Assembly (NCBI GenBank): GCA_963676905.2
Contig: CAXXVE010000001.1
Span: 3,844,001 to 3,908,000 of the forward strand
DNA length: 64,000 bases
Direction: 5' to 3'
Source of the DNA: Oceanispirochaeta sp963676905
GTDB taxonomy: Bacteria; Spirochaetota; Spirochaetia; DSM-2461
The stretch's first letter is position 1, and the number at the start of each line of letters is the position of its first letter. Position numbers and translations under genes: made by a program. The notes beneath the pieces were generated by a model. That model did not search any database. It saw only the letters and a list, made by a program, of their open reading frames with translations, and was not told where the DNA came from. This document shows, piece by piece, positions 34,024 to 42,153 of this stretch.

Positions 34024-35695
34024 CTGCCCCTCCCAGGCTGCTCAATGCCTCAGCAAGTGAATCCAGATCCCTCTCGGGAACCCCATGAGGGAAGTTATCC
34101 TTGATCACTTTCAGATATGCTTTGTCCCAATGGGACATCTGTTTTTTCAGTCGGTTCGCTGCTTCCACATAATTGATGACCGTTCCGGAAGCTTTGGAAG
34201 GATCGATCACATTCCCGGTTCTGGGCATATTAACCACGCCGGATTCTGTCCTGGTCATTCCACTGATAGATTTCAGTCCCTGGCCATTGTTTAAATGGGC
34301 GAAGGGTTTCTTCTCATCACCGATGACTTCGGACAGTCTCTGGTTGGCTCTGTCTACTACTGTCAGGGGTTGTGATCTGTAAGACTCACCTATGACGGCA
34401 GCATCAGCCCAGAAACCGGCTTCATCCATCAGGATAGGCTCTACCTCATGGGAAAACTCTTCTCCCTGGTATTTCCAGGAGACACGGACGATTCCTTCCT
34501 TATCCATGAGGATGGGCTGGACTTCGATCTTCATACCCGGCCTGATTCCTTCCAATCCGCCGACATGGTAGTACCGGCTCTGCTTCAGTTTCGGATGAAC
34601 AAAGCTGACAGTCAGATCACCTGCTACCTTTCTGGTTTCGCTATTGGCGACCAGCAGGCCCTTGGCTTCTTCCGGCAGCTCCTTCAGCTGGTCAAAGGTA
34701 ATCCTGTTCCACAGTTCCAGGCGTGATGTCTTTGAACGCCGCAAGGTCGAATCGTAGCTATCAATGATGTTGGCGTTGTAAGAAGCACACCACCAGCTGG
34801 CCCTCGCATTCAGTTCTTCAACACCCTTAACAGGGTCAGTTTTCAACCGGCTTTCAAAGAGCTTCTCCACCAGATTATTGGCACCTTCAACCTGTCCCTT
34901 CACACGGGGCTTGCCGGGGGCATGGGTAAGCTGCCGAACCCTCAAGGAGTTCAGTCCATTGACAACTCCGCCCCCCAGGTTGGCCGACCCCTTGTCCATC
35001 AAAAGGATTTCAGGAACACCATGGAACCCGTAAGCCAGATCATCTTTTGCCCCCCAGGCATAGAGCAGGAACTCCCACAGGGTGTCCATACGCTCTCCAG
35101 CTCTCTGGTAGTAGCGGACACAGATGCTGGAGGAGTAGTGGTCGGTAAGCACATATCTCCAGATCTTCAGGTGGGCTTTTCCTTCCAAGAAAGGTTTGTT
35201 CTTATAGGCTTCATCATCTTCGATGATCTTCTGACCGCCCCTGGGTAGGTAGTAGAGAAGACACATGGAAGGGTCAACCTGATGGACATGGTTCGGATGA
35301 AGAGACTTCATCCTGGTATGAGGTGTCGGGATCAGCTGGGTTTTCAGATCCAGATGCCGCTCTTTAAGCAGGGTGGCCAGTCGTCCATTACTGACTCCGA
35401 AGTGATACCCGGACAACTCCAATTCATGCCGTGCCGTGGGGATGTCAGTTGTGCATTTCCCATTCTTCCTGACCCCAACCAAGAGGCGTGCTCCCAGAGC
35501 TTCCAGGGCTTCGTTGGAAACAGTCACTTCTCCGGCATCACTCCGGCGTTTTCTTCCGGATGTCCATCCGGCTTTTTTCAGCTCACGGTAGACCTTGTCT
35601 TTGGAACAGCCGTACAGATCGGTTATGTTATCGATGATACGTCCCCGATCTCCCCGGCCAGCCACTTGCAGGTCCGGAATGTATTCCTCAAACAT
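33998..35695 (-). CDS. DDE transposase (MuA-like)
   Basis: From the ATG at 35695 (GAGGAG upstream; 8-bp overlap with the previous gene) the product has 565 residues. An N-terminal helix-turn-helix region contains 'LYGCSKDKVYRELKKAGW'. The rve catalytic core has Asp141 (HQVDPSM), Asp234 (LLMDKGSAN) and Glu270 (KGQVEGANN), a DD(35)E triad. A Mu-type C-terminal barrel follows ('RYYHVGGLEGIRPGMKIEVQ'). It cuts and joins the phage ends during integration and replicative transposition. The end sites at 17235-17267 and 50243-50275 are its likely targets. Confidence 0.95.
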   Translation of the reverse strand: MFEEYIPDLQVAGRGDRGRIIDNITDLYGCSKDKVYRELKKAGWTSGRKRRSDAGEVTVSNEALEALGARLLVGVRKNGKCTTDIPTARHELELSGYHFGVSNGRLATLLKERHLDLKTQLIPTPHTRMKSLHPNHVHQVDPSMCLLYYLPRGGQKIIEDDEAYKNKPFLEGKAHLKIWRYVLTDHYSSSICVRYYQRAGERMDTLWEFLLYAWGAKDDLAYGFHGVPEILLMDKGSANLGGGVVNGLNSLRVRQLTHAPGKPRVKGQVEGANNLVEKLFESRLKTDPVKGVEELNARASWWCASYNANIIDSYDSTLRRSKTSRLELWNRITFDQLKELPEEAKGLLVANSETRKVAGDLTVSFVHPKLKQSRYYHVGGLEGIRPGMKIEVQPILMDKEGIVRVSWKYQGEEFSHEVEPILMDEAGFWADAAVIGESYRSQPLTVVDRANQRLSEVIGDEKKPFAHLNNGQGLKSISGMTRTESGVVNMPRTGNVIDPSKASGTVINYVEAANRLKKQMSHWDKAYLKVIKDNFPHGVPERDLDSLAEALSSLGGADEFKECIG

Positions 35696-36641
35696 CAAGA
35701 GCCTCCTCCTCAGAGGATGACACAGGCCTGAGGGCATTCATGGAGTGGAAAACGGAGTTTCCTTCAGGGGCAGCAAAGCGGAGCATGTTGTCGATCTTTT
35801 CCAGGTCATCGTTGATCTGATCATAGGTAAAGCGGAACTGCTCCAGGACAATCCTCTGGGACTGTTCCCAGTCCTTTGTCTCAACTTTCTGGATTCCTTC
35901 AATGATCTCGGCCAGTTCTCCCATAATCCTGCTGGACTGGGGGATGATCCGGTGAAGGCGGTCCAGATACTCTTCTGCCTTCTCGTTCCACCGGGATGGA
36001 TCAGAACTGACCCGGAGCTTGCTGTCCAGTTCATCGATCTTCCTGTTCTTGTCTTCCAGGAGCTGATCCTTGATTTCAATCTCCTGCTGGTGCTGCTCCT
36101 CCAATTGCTTATTTCTATTTTTTAGCTCAGCAATTTTCTTTTTAAACTCTCTGGTAGACAGTTTTTTTGTATCCTCAATGGTCATACCATCGACTTCACC
36201 ATTCTCTTCCAGTTCATCAAGGTCTTCATCATCAAGTGTTGCTAAAGCGTAAAGTTTGGTAGGAGGCAAATCGGAAATCGATTTCCGATTTACATTCCCG
36301 CCATCGTCTACAAACTTCCTAGTAACAGACATCATATTTCTTGCCGTTCTCTGGTCGATCCCAAGCCTTTCAAGACTTTTAATGAAACCACCATGGCCTT
36401 CATGTTCTTTCAGGAGAATCAACCGTTTTCCTGATTCAAAGATCGACTGCCGAAACTGTTCAGCATATGTCTTGATCTCTCCTTCAATCCTGTCACGGTT
36501 GTAATCCGCTCCATCACCATACTTCAGATCAATATCTGCAATATGGATTCTGAATTTGTCATGCTCTTCCGGAGTCAAAGAGGAAGCATCCTCAACAACT
36601 GCAGTTACATCAGTATTCTCTTCTTTTTTCTTTCCGGCCAT
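35688..36641 (-). CDS. DUF3102-like early phage protein with coiled coil
   Basis: This 317-residue protein contains 'ESGKRLILLKEHEGHGGFIK' and 'RLGIDQRTARNMMSVTRKF' near residues 65-105, the DUF3102 pattern seen in phage and conjugative elements. A charged coiled coil runs from about 165 to 215. It may be a DNA-associated accessory factor for transposition or replication, as it sits directly before the transposase gene; no enzymatic motif is visible. Confidence 0.7.
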   Translation of the reverse strand: MAGKKKEENTDVTAVVEDASSLTPEEHDKFRIHIADIDLKYGDGADYNRDRIEGEIKTYAEQFRQSIFESGKRLILLKEHEGHGGFIKSLERLGIDQRTARNMMSVTRKFVDDGGNVNRKSISDLPPTKLYALATLDDEDLDELEENGEVDGMTIEDTKKLSTREFKKKIAELKNRNKQLEEQHQQEIEIKDQLLEDKNRKIDELDSKLRVSSDPSRWNEKAEEYLDRLHRIIPQSSRIMGELAEIIEGIQKVETKDWEQSQRIVLEQFRFTYDQINDDLEKIDNMLRFAAPEGNSVFHSMNALRPVSSSEEEALDV

Positions 36642-36943
36642 CAGACATTACCTCCAAGATAATCTTTGTTGATTTTGTTAACCGCTCCCATTACCGTCTG
36701 GAGGTTCCGCTGAATCTTTACAGCAGGATGGGCAGCTTTCTCTGTCATTAACCAGAGTGACTTCTCGTCCTGTCTGGCCCAACCGATCTCCTCAAGGTTT
36801 TTAAGATCACGGAAAGTCTGGCCTGTTGATTGACCGAGGCTTTTTGATAAGCTATTCAGACTTCTGCCTTCAATTTCATGGCCAGCAAGTTCTTCTATAA
36901 GAAGGCAGATTCTCTGCTGTGCATTGTTGGTGTATGTACTCAC
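36641..36943 (-). CDS. Winged-helix early phage protein
   Basis: The preferred start is GTG at 36943: AGGAG lies 8 nt upstream and the start overlaps the previous stop (GTGA). This gives 100 residues with a winged-helix pattern ('NSLSKSLGQSTGQTFRDLKN' then 'LEEIGWARQDEKSLWLMTEK'). It is probably a DNA-binding regulator in the early operon. The longer open frame upstream overlaps the preceding gene extensively and is unlikely to be used. Confidence 0.6.
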   Translation of the reverse strand: MSTYTNNAQQRICLLIEELAGHEIEGRSLNSLSKSLGQSTGQTFRDLKNLEEIGWARQDEKSLWLMTEKAAHPAVKIQRNLQTVMGAVNKINKDYLGGNV

Positions 36944-37233
36944 GCAAACATCTCCTGTTGGACCGCTTCTGTCCTGGGCATTTTTTTTCGGATAACATCC
37001 TCGATTTTGATAAGCTTTATTTGATTGATTAACTGATGCCGTTCCCTGGGAAAAAGCTTGAAAGAAACGGTTACTTCCAAAAGGCCTCTGTGCCCATATT
37101 CTGATAGGAACTGCAGAGGTGCTGCATGGGCTATGGCACAAGCCAGAAGCTCCATATCTTCCCAGTAGATTGAATGGGGACGGCCATTAGTTTCAGTAAG
37201 CTTGGCGGCAATTAACTCAGCTTCTTTTGTCAT
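36940..37233 (-). CDS. Hypothetical early phage protein
   Basis: This 97-residue protein begins MTKEAELIAAKLTETNGRPH and contains 'VSFKLFPRERHQLINQIKLI'. I do not recognise a family. It is coupled by 4-bp overlaps to the genes on both sides, which supports translation. No membrane or metal-binding motif is seen. Confidence 0.6.
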   Translation of the reverse strand: MTKEAELIAAKLTETNGRPHSIYWEDMELLACAIAHAAPLQFLSEYGHRGLLEVTVSFKLFPRERHQLINQIKLIKIEDVIRKKMPRTEAVQQEMFA

Positions 37234-37460
37234 ACGACCTCCCTGTGATTCTTCAATTCTTCCCAGCTTTCAAAGCCCAATGCCTTTGCGATATCTTTCT
37301 GAACAGCCTTACTGGTGCCAGTTCCCCAGATCGTTTTATTGATCATCTGAAATGTCACTCCAGCTTTTGCTGCTAGATCCCTCTGGCTGATATTCAACCT
37401 CGTCATGACACACTGGATCTTGATTGCTGTATTCACATCTCTTGTCGGTTTTGTATTCAT
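37230..37460 (-). CDS. XRE-type helix-turn-helix protein, Ner-like
   Basis: From the ATG at 37460 (GGGAGGGG 8 nt upstream) the product has 76 residues with one Cro/C1-type helix-turn-helix: 'MTRLNISQRDLAAKAGVTFQ' then 'MINKTIWGTGTSKAVQKDIA'. Its size and early position resemble Mu Ner, the negative regulator of early transcription. It probably turns down the early promoter or the repressor gene. It overlaps the next gene by 4 bp. Confidence 0.7.
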   Translation of the reverse strand: MNTKPTRDVNTAIKIQCVMTRLNISQRDLAAKAGVTFQMINKTIWGTGTSKAVQKDIAKALGFESWEELKNHREVV

Positions 37461-37483
37461 CACTGTTACCCCTCCCATCGGGA

Positions 37484-37699
37484 TTAACCTCCTATCACCA
37501 TGAAGATGTCGCCGTTGTCCTCTTCGGCCAGATTCGGTTCAATACTGGTCAAAGCTGTCAGAGCGTTTTTGACTCTCTGATATTTGACTCCCAGTTCCTT
37601 TGCTACTTCCGAGATGGTTCTCACCCTGCCATCTGCAAGGCTGGCTTTTATTCTCAAAGCCAGGGCATATCTTTGGGCCGGTTTATTTTTTACAGCCAT
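37484..37699 (-). CDS. Small helix-turn-helix early phage protein
   Basis: From the ATG at 37699 (AAAGGAAG upstream) the product has 71 residues, including 'RIKASLADGRVRTISEVAKE' and 'LGVKYQRVKNALTALTSIEP', a winged-helix-like pattern. It overlaps the zinc-finger gene upstream by 17 bp. It is likely to bind DNA; its role is unknown. Confidence 0.55.
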   Translation of the reverse strand: MAVKNKPAQRYALALRIKASLADGRVRTISEVAKELGVKYQRVKNALTALTSIEPNLAEEDNGDIFMVIGG

Positions 37700-37904
37700 A
37701 GAATCTTCCTTTGAATTTGTTTCGTCCGATGTGAAACTTCCCACAGTGGGGACAGTGATAAACACAGACCCCATTCTTGGAAACTTTTCTGTTTATGAAT
37801 TTGCAGACCCTCTCAGCCATTTTGTATGTATCAAAGGGTTCTTTTCCTTTACATACAGAGGTAAAGTCATTTCGACCTGATCTCAGGTGTTTGGGCTCCT
37901 GCAT
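37683..37904 (-). CDS. Small zinc-ribbon-like phage protein
   Basis: This 73-residue basic protein contains 'CVYHCPHCGKFHIGRNKFKG', with a CPxCGxxH-like metal-binding motif. Similar small zinc-finger proteins are common in phage early regions. It starts 2 bp after the stop of the preceding gene. Function not assignable beyond probable nucleic-acid binding. Confidence 0.6.
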   Translation of the reverse strand: MQEPKHLRSGRNDFTSVCKGKEPFDTYKMAERVCKFINRKVSKNGVCVYHCPHCGKFHIGRNKFKGRFYGCKK

Positions 37905-37906
37905 CT

Positions 37907-38293
37907 TTACGCCTTAGCAATACAGTTGCTGTATAACTCCAGAAACCTGAAAACATTGGTTTTTATTTCATCAATGTCTTCATCATCTTCTGGGTCTTTC
38001 TCATACAACCAGGCTTCCAGTTCTTCCATCGAACTTGTAACCACTCTTCCAAGGAACTGAATGTCATTTCCCAAACGAGATTCCATAAGATAGACGATCC
38101 CACAGCTCCACGAAATTCCACTGTCAAACTCTGGTGAATTGCACACTTCCGACTTTGCTACGATTTCACCTGTCAGGATGTTGCAAAGACCCGAAACTGT
38201 AACGAGGTATGTACTTTCCCCGATTTCGATGGTCTGTCCCGGCTGGGATCTCTGAATGATTTCGATGGCGAAGCTTTTTCTCTCTTGAGTCAC
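37907..38293 (-). CDS. Hypothetical early phage protein
   Basis: This 128-residue acidic protein starts at GTG 38293 with GGAGGTG upstream. It overlaps the stop of a 29-codon leader ORF. It contains 'GETIEIGES'-like beta-rich sequence (seen as QTIEIGESTYLVTVSGLCNI) and an acidic C-terminus 'EKDPEDDEDIDEIKTNV'. I do not recognise it. The acidic, small and immediate-early character would fit a DNA mimic or an antagonist of host defence, but nothing in the sequence proves that. Confidence 0.6.
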   Translation of the reverse strand: MTQERKSFAIEIIQRSQPGQTIEIGESTYLVTVSGLCNILTGEIVAKSEVCNSPEFDSGISWSCGIVYLMESRLGNDIQFLGRVVTSSMEELEAWLYEKDPEDDEDIDEIKTNVFRFLELYSNCIAKA

Positions 38294-38379
38294 AAGGCCA
38301 CCTCCAGTCGCACTTTTTTATACCTGACAAAAAAAAGTGCAGTTTTAATCTTGCGGTCGGCTTTTCTCCGCTGTACCAT
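38290..38379 (-). CDS. 29-codon leader ORF at start of early operon
   Basis: An ATG at 38379 has an excellent ribosome site (AAGGAG, 7-nt spacing) and opens a frame for MVQRRKADRKIKTALFFVRY followed by KKVRLEVAL. The stop overlaps the next GTG start (GTGA). The peptide is strongly basic. A long inverted repeat (38310-38340) lies within the frame, so ribosome movement could influence folding. Confidence 0.5.
   Translation of the reverse strand: MVQRRKADRKIKTALFFVRYKKVRLEVAL
38310..38340. repeat. Inverted repeat within early leader ORF
   Basis: GCACTTTTTT (38310-38319) and AAAAAAGTGC (38331-38340) form a perfect 10-bp stem with an 11-nt loop. It is inside the 29-codon ORF and 40-70 nt into the leftward early transcript's coding region. 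It could be an attenuation or RNA-stability element, or a regulator site. Confidence 0.55.
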
Positions 38380-38393
38380 GTAATTACTCCTTT

Positions 38394-38440
38394 ACGGGAA
38401 GTGGGTTAGCTTTGCAGGGCGTTACCGCTTCCCGTTTTTT
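38394..38440 (+). terminator. Hairpin with U-tract in the early leader
   Basis: ACGGGAAG (38394-38401) pairs with CTTCCCGT (38428-38435), followed by a T-run to 38440 on the plus strand. As a terminator it would act on rightward transcription entering the repressor region. On the leftward early transcript the same stem lies just before the AAGGAG of the leader ORF, where it could modulate translation. Confidence 0.5.
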
Positions 38441-38452
38441 GGGGGTTCTGTA

Positions 38453-38503
38453 GTTGATTTATCAACCTATACATAGAATATCGCAATACGCGTTATAAGT
38501 CAA
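38453..38503 (-). promoter_or_regulatory. Early promoter and repressor operator
   Basis: On the minus strand, TTGACT (38498-38503) and TATTCT (38475-38480) are spaced by 17 bp, a good sigma-70-type promoter for the leftward early genes. A perfect dyad GTTGAT-TT-ATCAAC (38453-38466) covers the predicted transcription start, and an ACGCGT palindrome lies in the spacer. This is the expected operator region for the repressor encoded at 38530. The TATCGCA at 38479-38485 matches the core of the prophage end sites. Confidence 0.6.
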
Positions 38504-38529
38504 CAAAATAAACGCATGGTGGCATATTA

Positions 38530-39222
38530 TTGATGATACAGGGTCGTTTAAAAGAAGTAAGATCTCATTTCGAGCTAAATCAATCTGATTTTGCTGCAAG
38601 ATTAGGTCTTGGTCAGTCAACTTATGCTGGATATGAGACCGGTAAAAGAGCCATTCCTGATGAAGTAAAAGAAAAAATATCTCAATATGGGATAAATCTA
38701 CATTGGTTAATAACTGGTATTGGAAACATGCTACTCACAAATGATGAAAATCAAAATGCGGTGAGCGTTCAGACAGAGAAGCGGGAAGTCTTTCTGTCTG
38801 AACGTGATGATGTGATCATGGTTCCGGTTCTGAACCAAAGAGTCTCTGCAGGCCCAGGACAAGAATACATTGAAGCTTACAGTTCAGGAGTCACTGTTCC
38901 AGTCGTGGAACGGATTATCCGGCCATACCCTAAGGAATCTATTCGGATCGTAGAGGTTAGGGGTGATTCCATGACTGGTGTAAATATTTTCGATGGGGAT
39001 TATGTCATTTTCTCCCAGGGAGAGGTCCGCCTAGATGGTATTTATGTCCTGGCTATCGGTGATGAAATGTATGTAAAGCGTCTTGAGTTTGATCCATTTG
39101 AAAAGAAGATCACTATTATTTCTGAAAACCAGAACTATAAAGATAAAGTTGTTTCAGCTGACTCAGACTTGATTCGGATTGAAGGGAAGGTTATTGGATG
39201 GATTCATAAGCATCCGTATTAA
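38530..39222 (+). CDS. Phage repressor, XRE helix-turn-helix plus S24 (LexA/CI-like) peptidase domain
   Basis: This 230-residue protein has an N-terminal helix-turn-helix ('LNQSDFAARLGLGQSTYAGY', residues about 15-40) and a C-terminal S24 domain with catalytic Ser in 'VRGDSMTGVNIFDGDYVIF' and Lys in 'GDEMYVKRLEF'. It should hold the prophage silent and self-cleave on RecA activation, so induction by DNA damage is likely. This differs from Mu, whose c repressor lacks a peptidase domain. It diverges from the early operon, which it should control. Confidence 0.92.
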   Translation: MMIQGRLKEVRSHFELNQSDFAARLGLGQSTYAGYETGKRAIPDEVKEKISQYGINLHWLITGIGNMLLTNDENQNAVSVQTEKREVFLSERDDVIMVPVLNQRVSAGPGQEYIEAYSSGVTVPVVERIIRPYPKESIRIVEVRGDSMTGVNIFDGDYVIFSQGEVRLDGIYVLAIGDEMYVKRLEFDPFEKKITIISENQNYKDKVVSADSDLIRIEGKVIGWIHKHPY

Positions 39223-39232
39223 AGGGGATTTA

Positions 39233-39673
39233 GTGAAGAAAATTATCAGTATTCTATTTTTGTTATTTCTCTGTGCTGGAGCGTATGCACAGGAAATTAC
39301 ATATACAGAGCTTCAGGATAAAGATCCGGAGAATGGATACGGCGATTATCCTGATCTTGATATTGATTTATCAACTGTGAAAGGGATTTGGGTATCTCCA
39401 GAGAGCGATGGAACCACAAGATCTGTTTACTATATGCCAAAAGATGAGAGCTATATTGCAATGGCATTCTATGACTGGTGGCATTGGAACAAAGAAGAAA
39501 TTATTCCTATGGATGATAATGATAACCACTTCATGGATGTGAAAGGTTTGAATCAAACCAGCTCCGATCCAAAGAATGTATTTGGAGAGGCATTCTGGAT
39601 TCTGCCTGATGGAAAGCTAAAGGTTTTCATGAGTAGAGGGAGTTTCATGGTTTTAGACCCTGTAAGTTTCTGA
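39233..39673 (+). CDS. Exported protein of unknown function (cargo)
   Basis: A GTG at 39233 with AAGGGG upstream starts a 146-residue protein. It has a clear Sec signal peptide (MKKIISILFLLFLCAGAYA, cleavage before QEITYTEL). The mature part is acidic and aromatic-rich ('YIAMAFYDWWHWNKEEIIPM'). I do not recognise the family. It is expressed with the repressor strand, 10 bp after the repressor stop, so it is probably made in the lysogen and sits in the periplasm or on the surface. The cysteine at residue 13 is not in a good lipobox. Confidence 0.65.
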   Translation: MKKIISILFLLFLCAGAYAQEITYTELQDKDPENGYGDYPDLDIDLSTVKGIWVSPESDGTTRSVYYMPKDESYIAMAFYDWWHWNKEEIIPMDDNDNHFMDVKGLNQTSSDPKNVFGEAFWILPDGKLKVFMSRGSFMVLDPVSF

Positions 39674-39686
39674 GGAGCTGTGCGAT

Positions 39687-39992
39687 ATGGATAAGATCGG
39701 TGATATTGACGACAAGACCTGGAGAAAAATGGAGCTGCTTCGCCTTTCCTATGACATAGTAAAAGGTGGCCAGGAGTTTGATCATATCTCTGATAATGAA
39801 AATCGGTTGGAGTATTTAGAGCAGTTTTCTCTGAAGATTATTGAGAAAAAAAAGAATAGAGGAGTGATGATGGCTAATCCTGATTATGAGTTAACCGTTG
39901 GTGATATAAAAAGAAAGCTTAGACACTTCCCTCTTGAAACGGAAGTAACATTTGGATCATCAACATCAATCAGCTATAGGAGGTTCTTCTAG
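39687..39992 (+). CDS. Hypothetical cargo protein
   Basis: This 101-residue protein begins MDKIGDIDDKTWRKMELLRL, with a GAGGAG site. The C-terminal part (MANPDYELTVGDIKRKLRHF) is preceded by another GAGGAG and ATG (39868-39872 region), so a shorter internal product is possible. No family recognised. Its stop overlaps the start of the KTSC gene (TAGTG). Confidence 0.5.
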   Translation: MDKIGDIDDKTWRKMELLRLSYDIVKGGQEFDHISDNENRLEYLEQFSLKIIEKKKNRGVMMANPDYELTVGDIKRKLRHFPLETEVTFGSSTSISYRRFF

Positions 39993-40192
39993 TGCAAATG
40001 GTTAGCGTTGTCTCCAGAGCTATTTCTGCAGTTGGCTACGATCCAGGAAACGGCCGCCTGGTTATTGATTTCCGACAGGGTCATTCCTACGTATTCTGTG
40101 GAGTCCCCCAACGGATTTATGATGGTTTGATGCAATCTTCATCCAAGGGGTCTTATTACAACACCTATATTCGGGATAGATATCACTGTTGA
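39992..40192 (+). CDS. KTSC domain protein
   Basis: The 66-residue product reads 'ISAVGYDPGNGRLVIDFRQG', 'HSYVFCGVPQRIYDGLMQSS' and 'SKGSYYNTYIRDRY', a full KTSC domain (named for a Lys-tRNA synthetase-like C-terminal unit; found singly in many phage and mobile genes, function unknown). AGGAGG supports the GTG start at 39992. An ATG at 39998 is also possible. Confidence 0.8.
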   Translation: MQMVSVVSRAISAVGYDPGNGRLVIDFRQGHSYVFCGVPQRIYDGLMQSSSKGSYYNTYIRDRYHC

Positions 40193-40249
40193 TGAATGGT
40201 CGATGGGGATGGAATGAACAATCCGGCTGGACAACAGGAATAAAATAAT

Positions 40250-41137
40250 ATGAGAATCAATAAGCAAATACAGGTTATTCAAGAGAATCTTCCTATTTTG
40301 AACCTTCAGCATGACAATAGTAATCCCAGGACTTATTCCAACATACCAACCTTATTAATGTCCCTAAAAGCTATATCTAACATCAATCATGTTAAGACGC
40401 AGCTGGAACAAGTGCATAAGCATATTCCAAAGGATTATCATGGTGAGACTATAGCTTTACAGCAGAATATCGCTACTCAATTTGATGGCAGCATTAATAA
40501 ATTGAAAGTGGCACTTAATGATATACTAGCTGTATTAAAAGAAATAAGTACAGAAGAGGAGGAAAACTCCTTATACATTCTCTTACCTGACTACCCTGAT
40601 TTTAATGGATTTGTTAAAGATGTCAGGGATTTCGGGAAGATCTTCGACCAGGTTTTATCAGGATTACATGATGATTCAACAATTAAATTTCAAGGAGTGG
40701 ATCTTGGCACAAGCTGGCTTGTCATCACATTTACTTCTGTTACTGCCCTAGGCTTGATAGCAGGAATGATCTGGTCAGCTTGCGTAATCCGAAAGAAAAA
40801 ATTGGAAGGTGATCATCTCGCTGGACAGGTTAAGAATCTTGATCTAAAAAATGAGTCGATTAATGATTTGGTGGCAGCACAGAAGAAACTTTTAGACCTA
40901 GCAGTTGAAGCAGAAGCCAATTACCTAATTGATAAAAACAACATTGAGAAAGATCCTGAATATACCCAAAGACTAATACACTCAATAGAAAACATCTCAG
41001 AGATGATCAATCGTGGAACCCAGTTTCATCCATCATTATCAGCTCCAGAAGAGGCCTCTCGGTTGTTCCCTGATTACAAAAAGCTTAATTCAATAAGTTC
41101 AAATATAAAACAGATAAAGGATAATTCTGGGGCATAA
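40250..41137 (+). CDS. Single-span membrane protein of unknown function (cargo operon, gene A)
   Basis: This 295-residue protein has a mostly helical N-terminal region of about 150 residues. One strong membrane helix follows (residues about 154-178, 'SWLVITFTSVTALGLIAGMI'), then 'RKKK', and a cytoplasmic coiled region of about 110 residues. It is AT-richer than the phage structural genes. The next gene starts 16 bp after it, and the three genes 40250-42624 look like one operon. I recognise no family. A membrane-anchored sensor in a phage-exclusion or defence module is one possible reading. Confidence 0.6.
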   Translation: MRINKQIQVIQENLPILNLQHDNSNPRTYSNIPTLLMSLKAISNINHVKTQLEQVHKHIPKDYHGETIALQQNIATQFDGSINKLKVALNDILAVLKEISTEEEENSLYILLPDYPDFNGFVKDVRDFGKIFDQVLSGLHDDSTIKFQGVDLGTSWLVITFTSVTALGLIAGMIWSACVIRKKKLEGDHLAGQVKNLDLKNESINDLVAAQKKLLDLAVEAEANYLIDKNNIEKDPEYTQRLIHSIENISEMINRGTQFHPSLSAPEEASRLFPDYKKLNSISSNIKQIKDNSGA

Positions 41138-41153
41138 CAGAAAGGGGATATAT

Positions 41154-42134
41154 ATGGCAAAAACGAAGAATGTAACGGCTCACTTTTTTCATCTGGTTAA
41201 GAACTATGCTGGGAATACAGAAAATCTGTCAGAGCAGGAAATGACAACTTTAATTAATACGTTTAAAGCGATTCCTATTTCTCCTGAGGATGGAGGATTA
41301 TCAAGGTATGGTCGTGATAGTGATAAAATGATTATTTTTAGAGAGGATGGAGTGGTCCCTCTTCCAGAGAATGATAGTTATGAGTGTTGCCTTTTTCTGA
41401 AACGTAGAACTTCAGCCTATCCCTATCAAAGAACAGAGTACGGTGATCTGCTTGAGCTAACACTATCTGAGAATGCTGAGTTAGTTGAAGTTTCATATCT
41501 ACTTATTGACAAGAAAAAAGGGCTGATACTTTTAGCCTTTAACAGGAATGTTGGAGGATACCGTTCTCTCTCAGAATATATCAACAACGTGGTTGAAAAT
41601 TGCTCCCAGCAGAGATTCAAGATTGGAAACAACTCAGCTATATTAGACTTGTCGTACATCTTAAATGAGAATCCTGAGAATGATTTCAGAGAGCTTGAAG
41701 AAATCAAATCGATGAGTTTAAGACTCTCAGGAAATTTTCAGACACTTGAACAACTTCTGAGTGCCGGCGGAACATCAACAAGAACAGCATTAAAGGAAAT
41801 GGTCCATTTAGGGAACAATGCCAATTGTGGAGTGCTCAAATTTGATTTCATTAAATCAAGACAATCAAATGCTTGGCTAGATAAAGGAATTATCTCTAGG
41901 ATTTATCAGAGTCTAAAGCCCCACTTTCAAGCTGATAACCATCAACAAAGATTTTCCGTAATAGGCACCATAGATGAAGAAACCAGAGTAATAGACCTTA
42001 TCAATGATAAATACTGTTATCATTCACAATTTGAGTACATCGATCGCTATATTCCCCCGAGCCGTGTATTGAATATATTAATTGAAGCCTTTAATGGATA
42101 TAGAACTACCCTTATCCGGGTATTGAGTTTATAA
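41154..42134 (+). CDS. Soluble protein of unknown function (cargo operon, gene B)
   Basis: This 326-residue protein begins MAKTKNVTAHFFHLVKNYAG and has GGGG before the ATG. The middle is beta-rich ('LVEVSYLLIDKKKGLILLAF', 'NRNVGGYRSLSEYINNVVEN') and the end helical. There are no membrane helices or obvious catalytic motifs. I cannot name the family. A membrane partner on each side recalls two-part membrane defence systems such as Kiwa (four-helix KwaA with soluble KwaB) in architecture only. Confidence 0.6.
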   Translation: MAKTKNVTAHFFHLVKNYAGNTENLSEQEMTTLINTFKAIPISPEDGGLSRYGRDSDKMIIFREDGVVPLPENDSYECCLFLKRRTSAYPYQRTEYGDLLELTLSENAELVEVSYLLIDKKKGLILLAFNRNVGGYRSLSEYINNVVENCSQQRFKIGNNSAILDLSYILNENPENDFRELEEIKSMSLRLSGNFQTLEQLLSAGGTSTRTALKEMVHLGNNANCGVLKFDFIKSRQSNAWLDKGIISRIYQSLKPHFQADNHQQRFSVIGTIDEETRVIDLINDKYCYHSQFEYIDRYIPPSRVLNILIEAFNGYRTTLIRVLSL

Positions 42135-42153
42135 TCATTTCAAGGGGGGCTTT

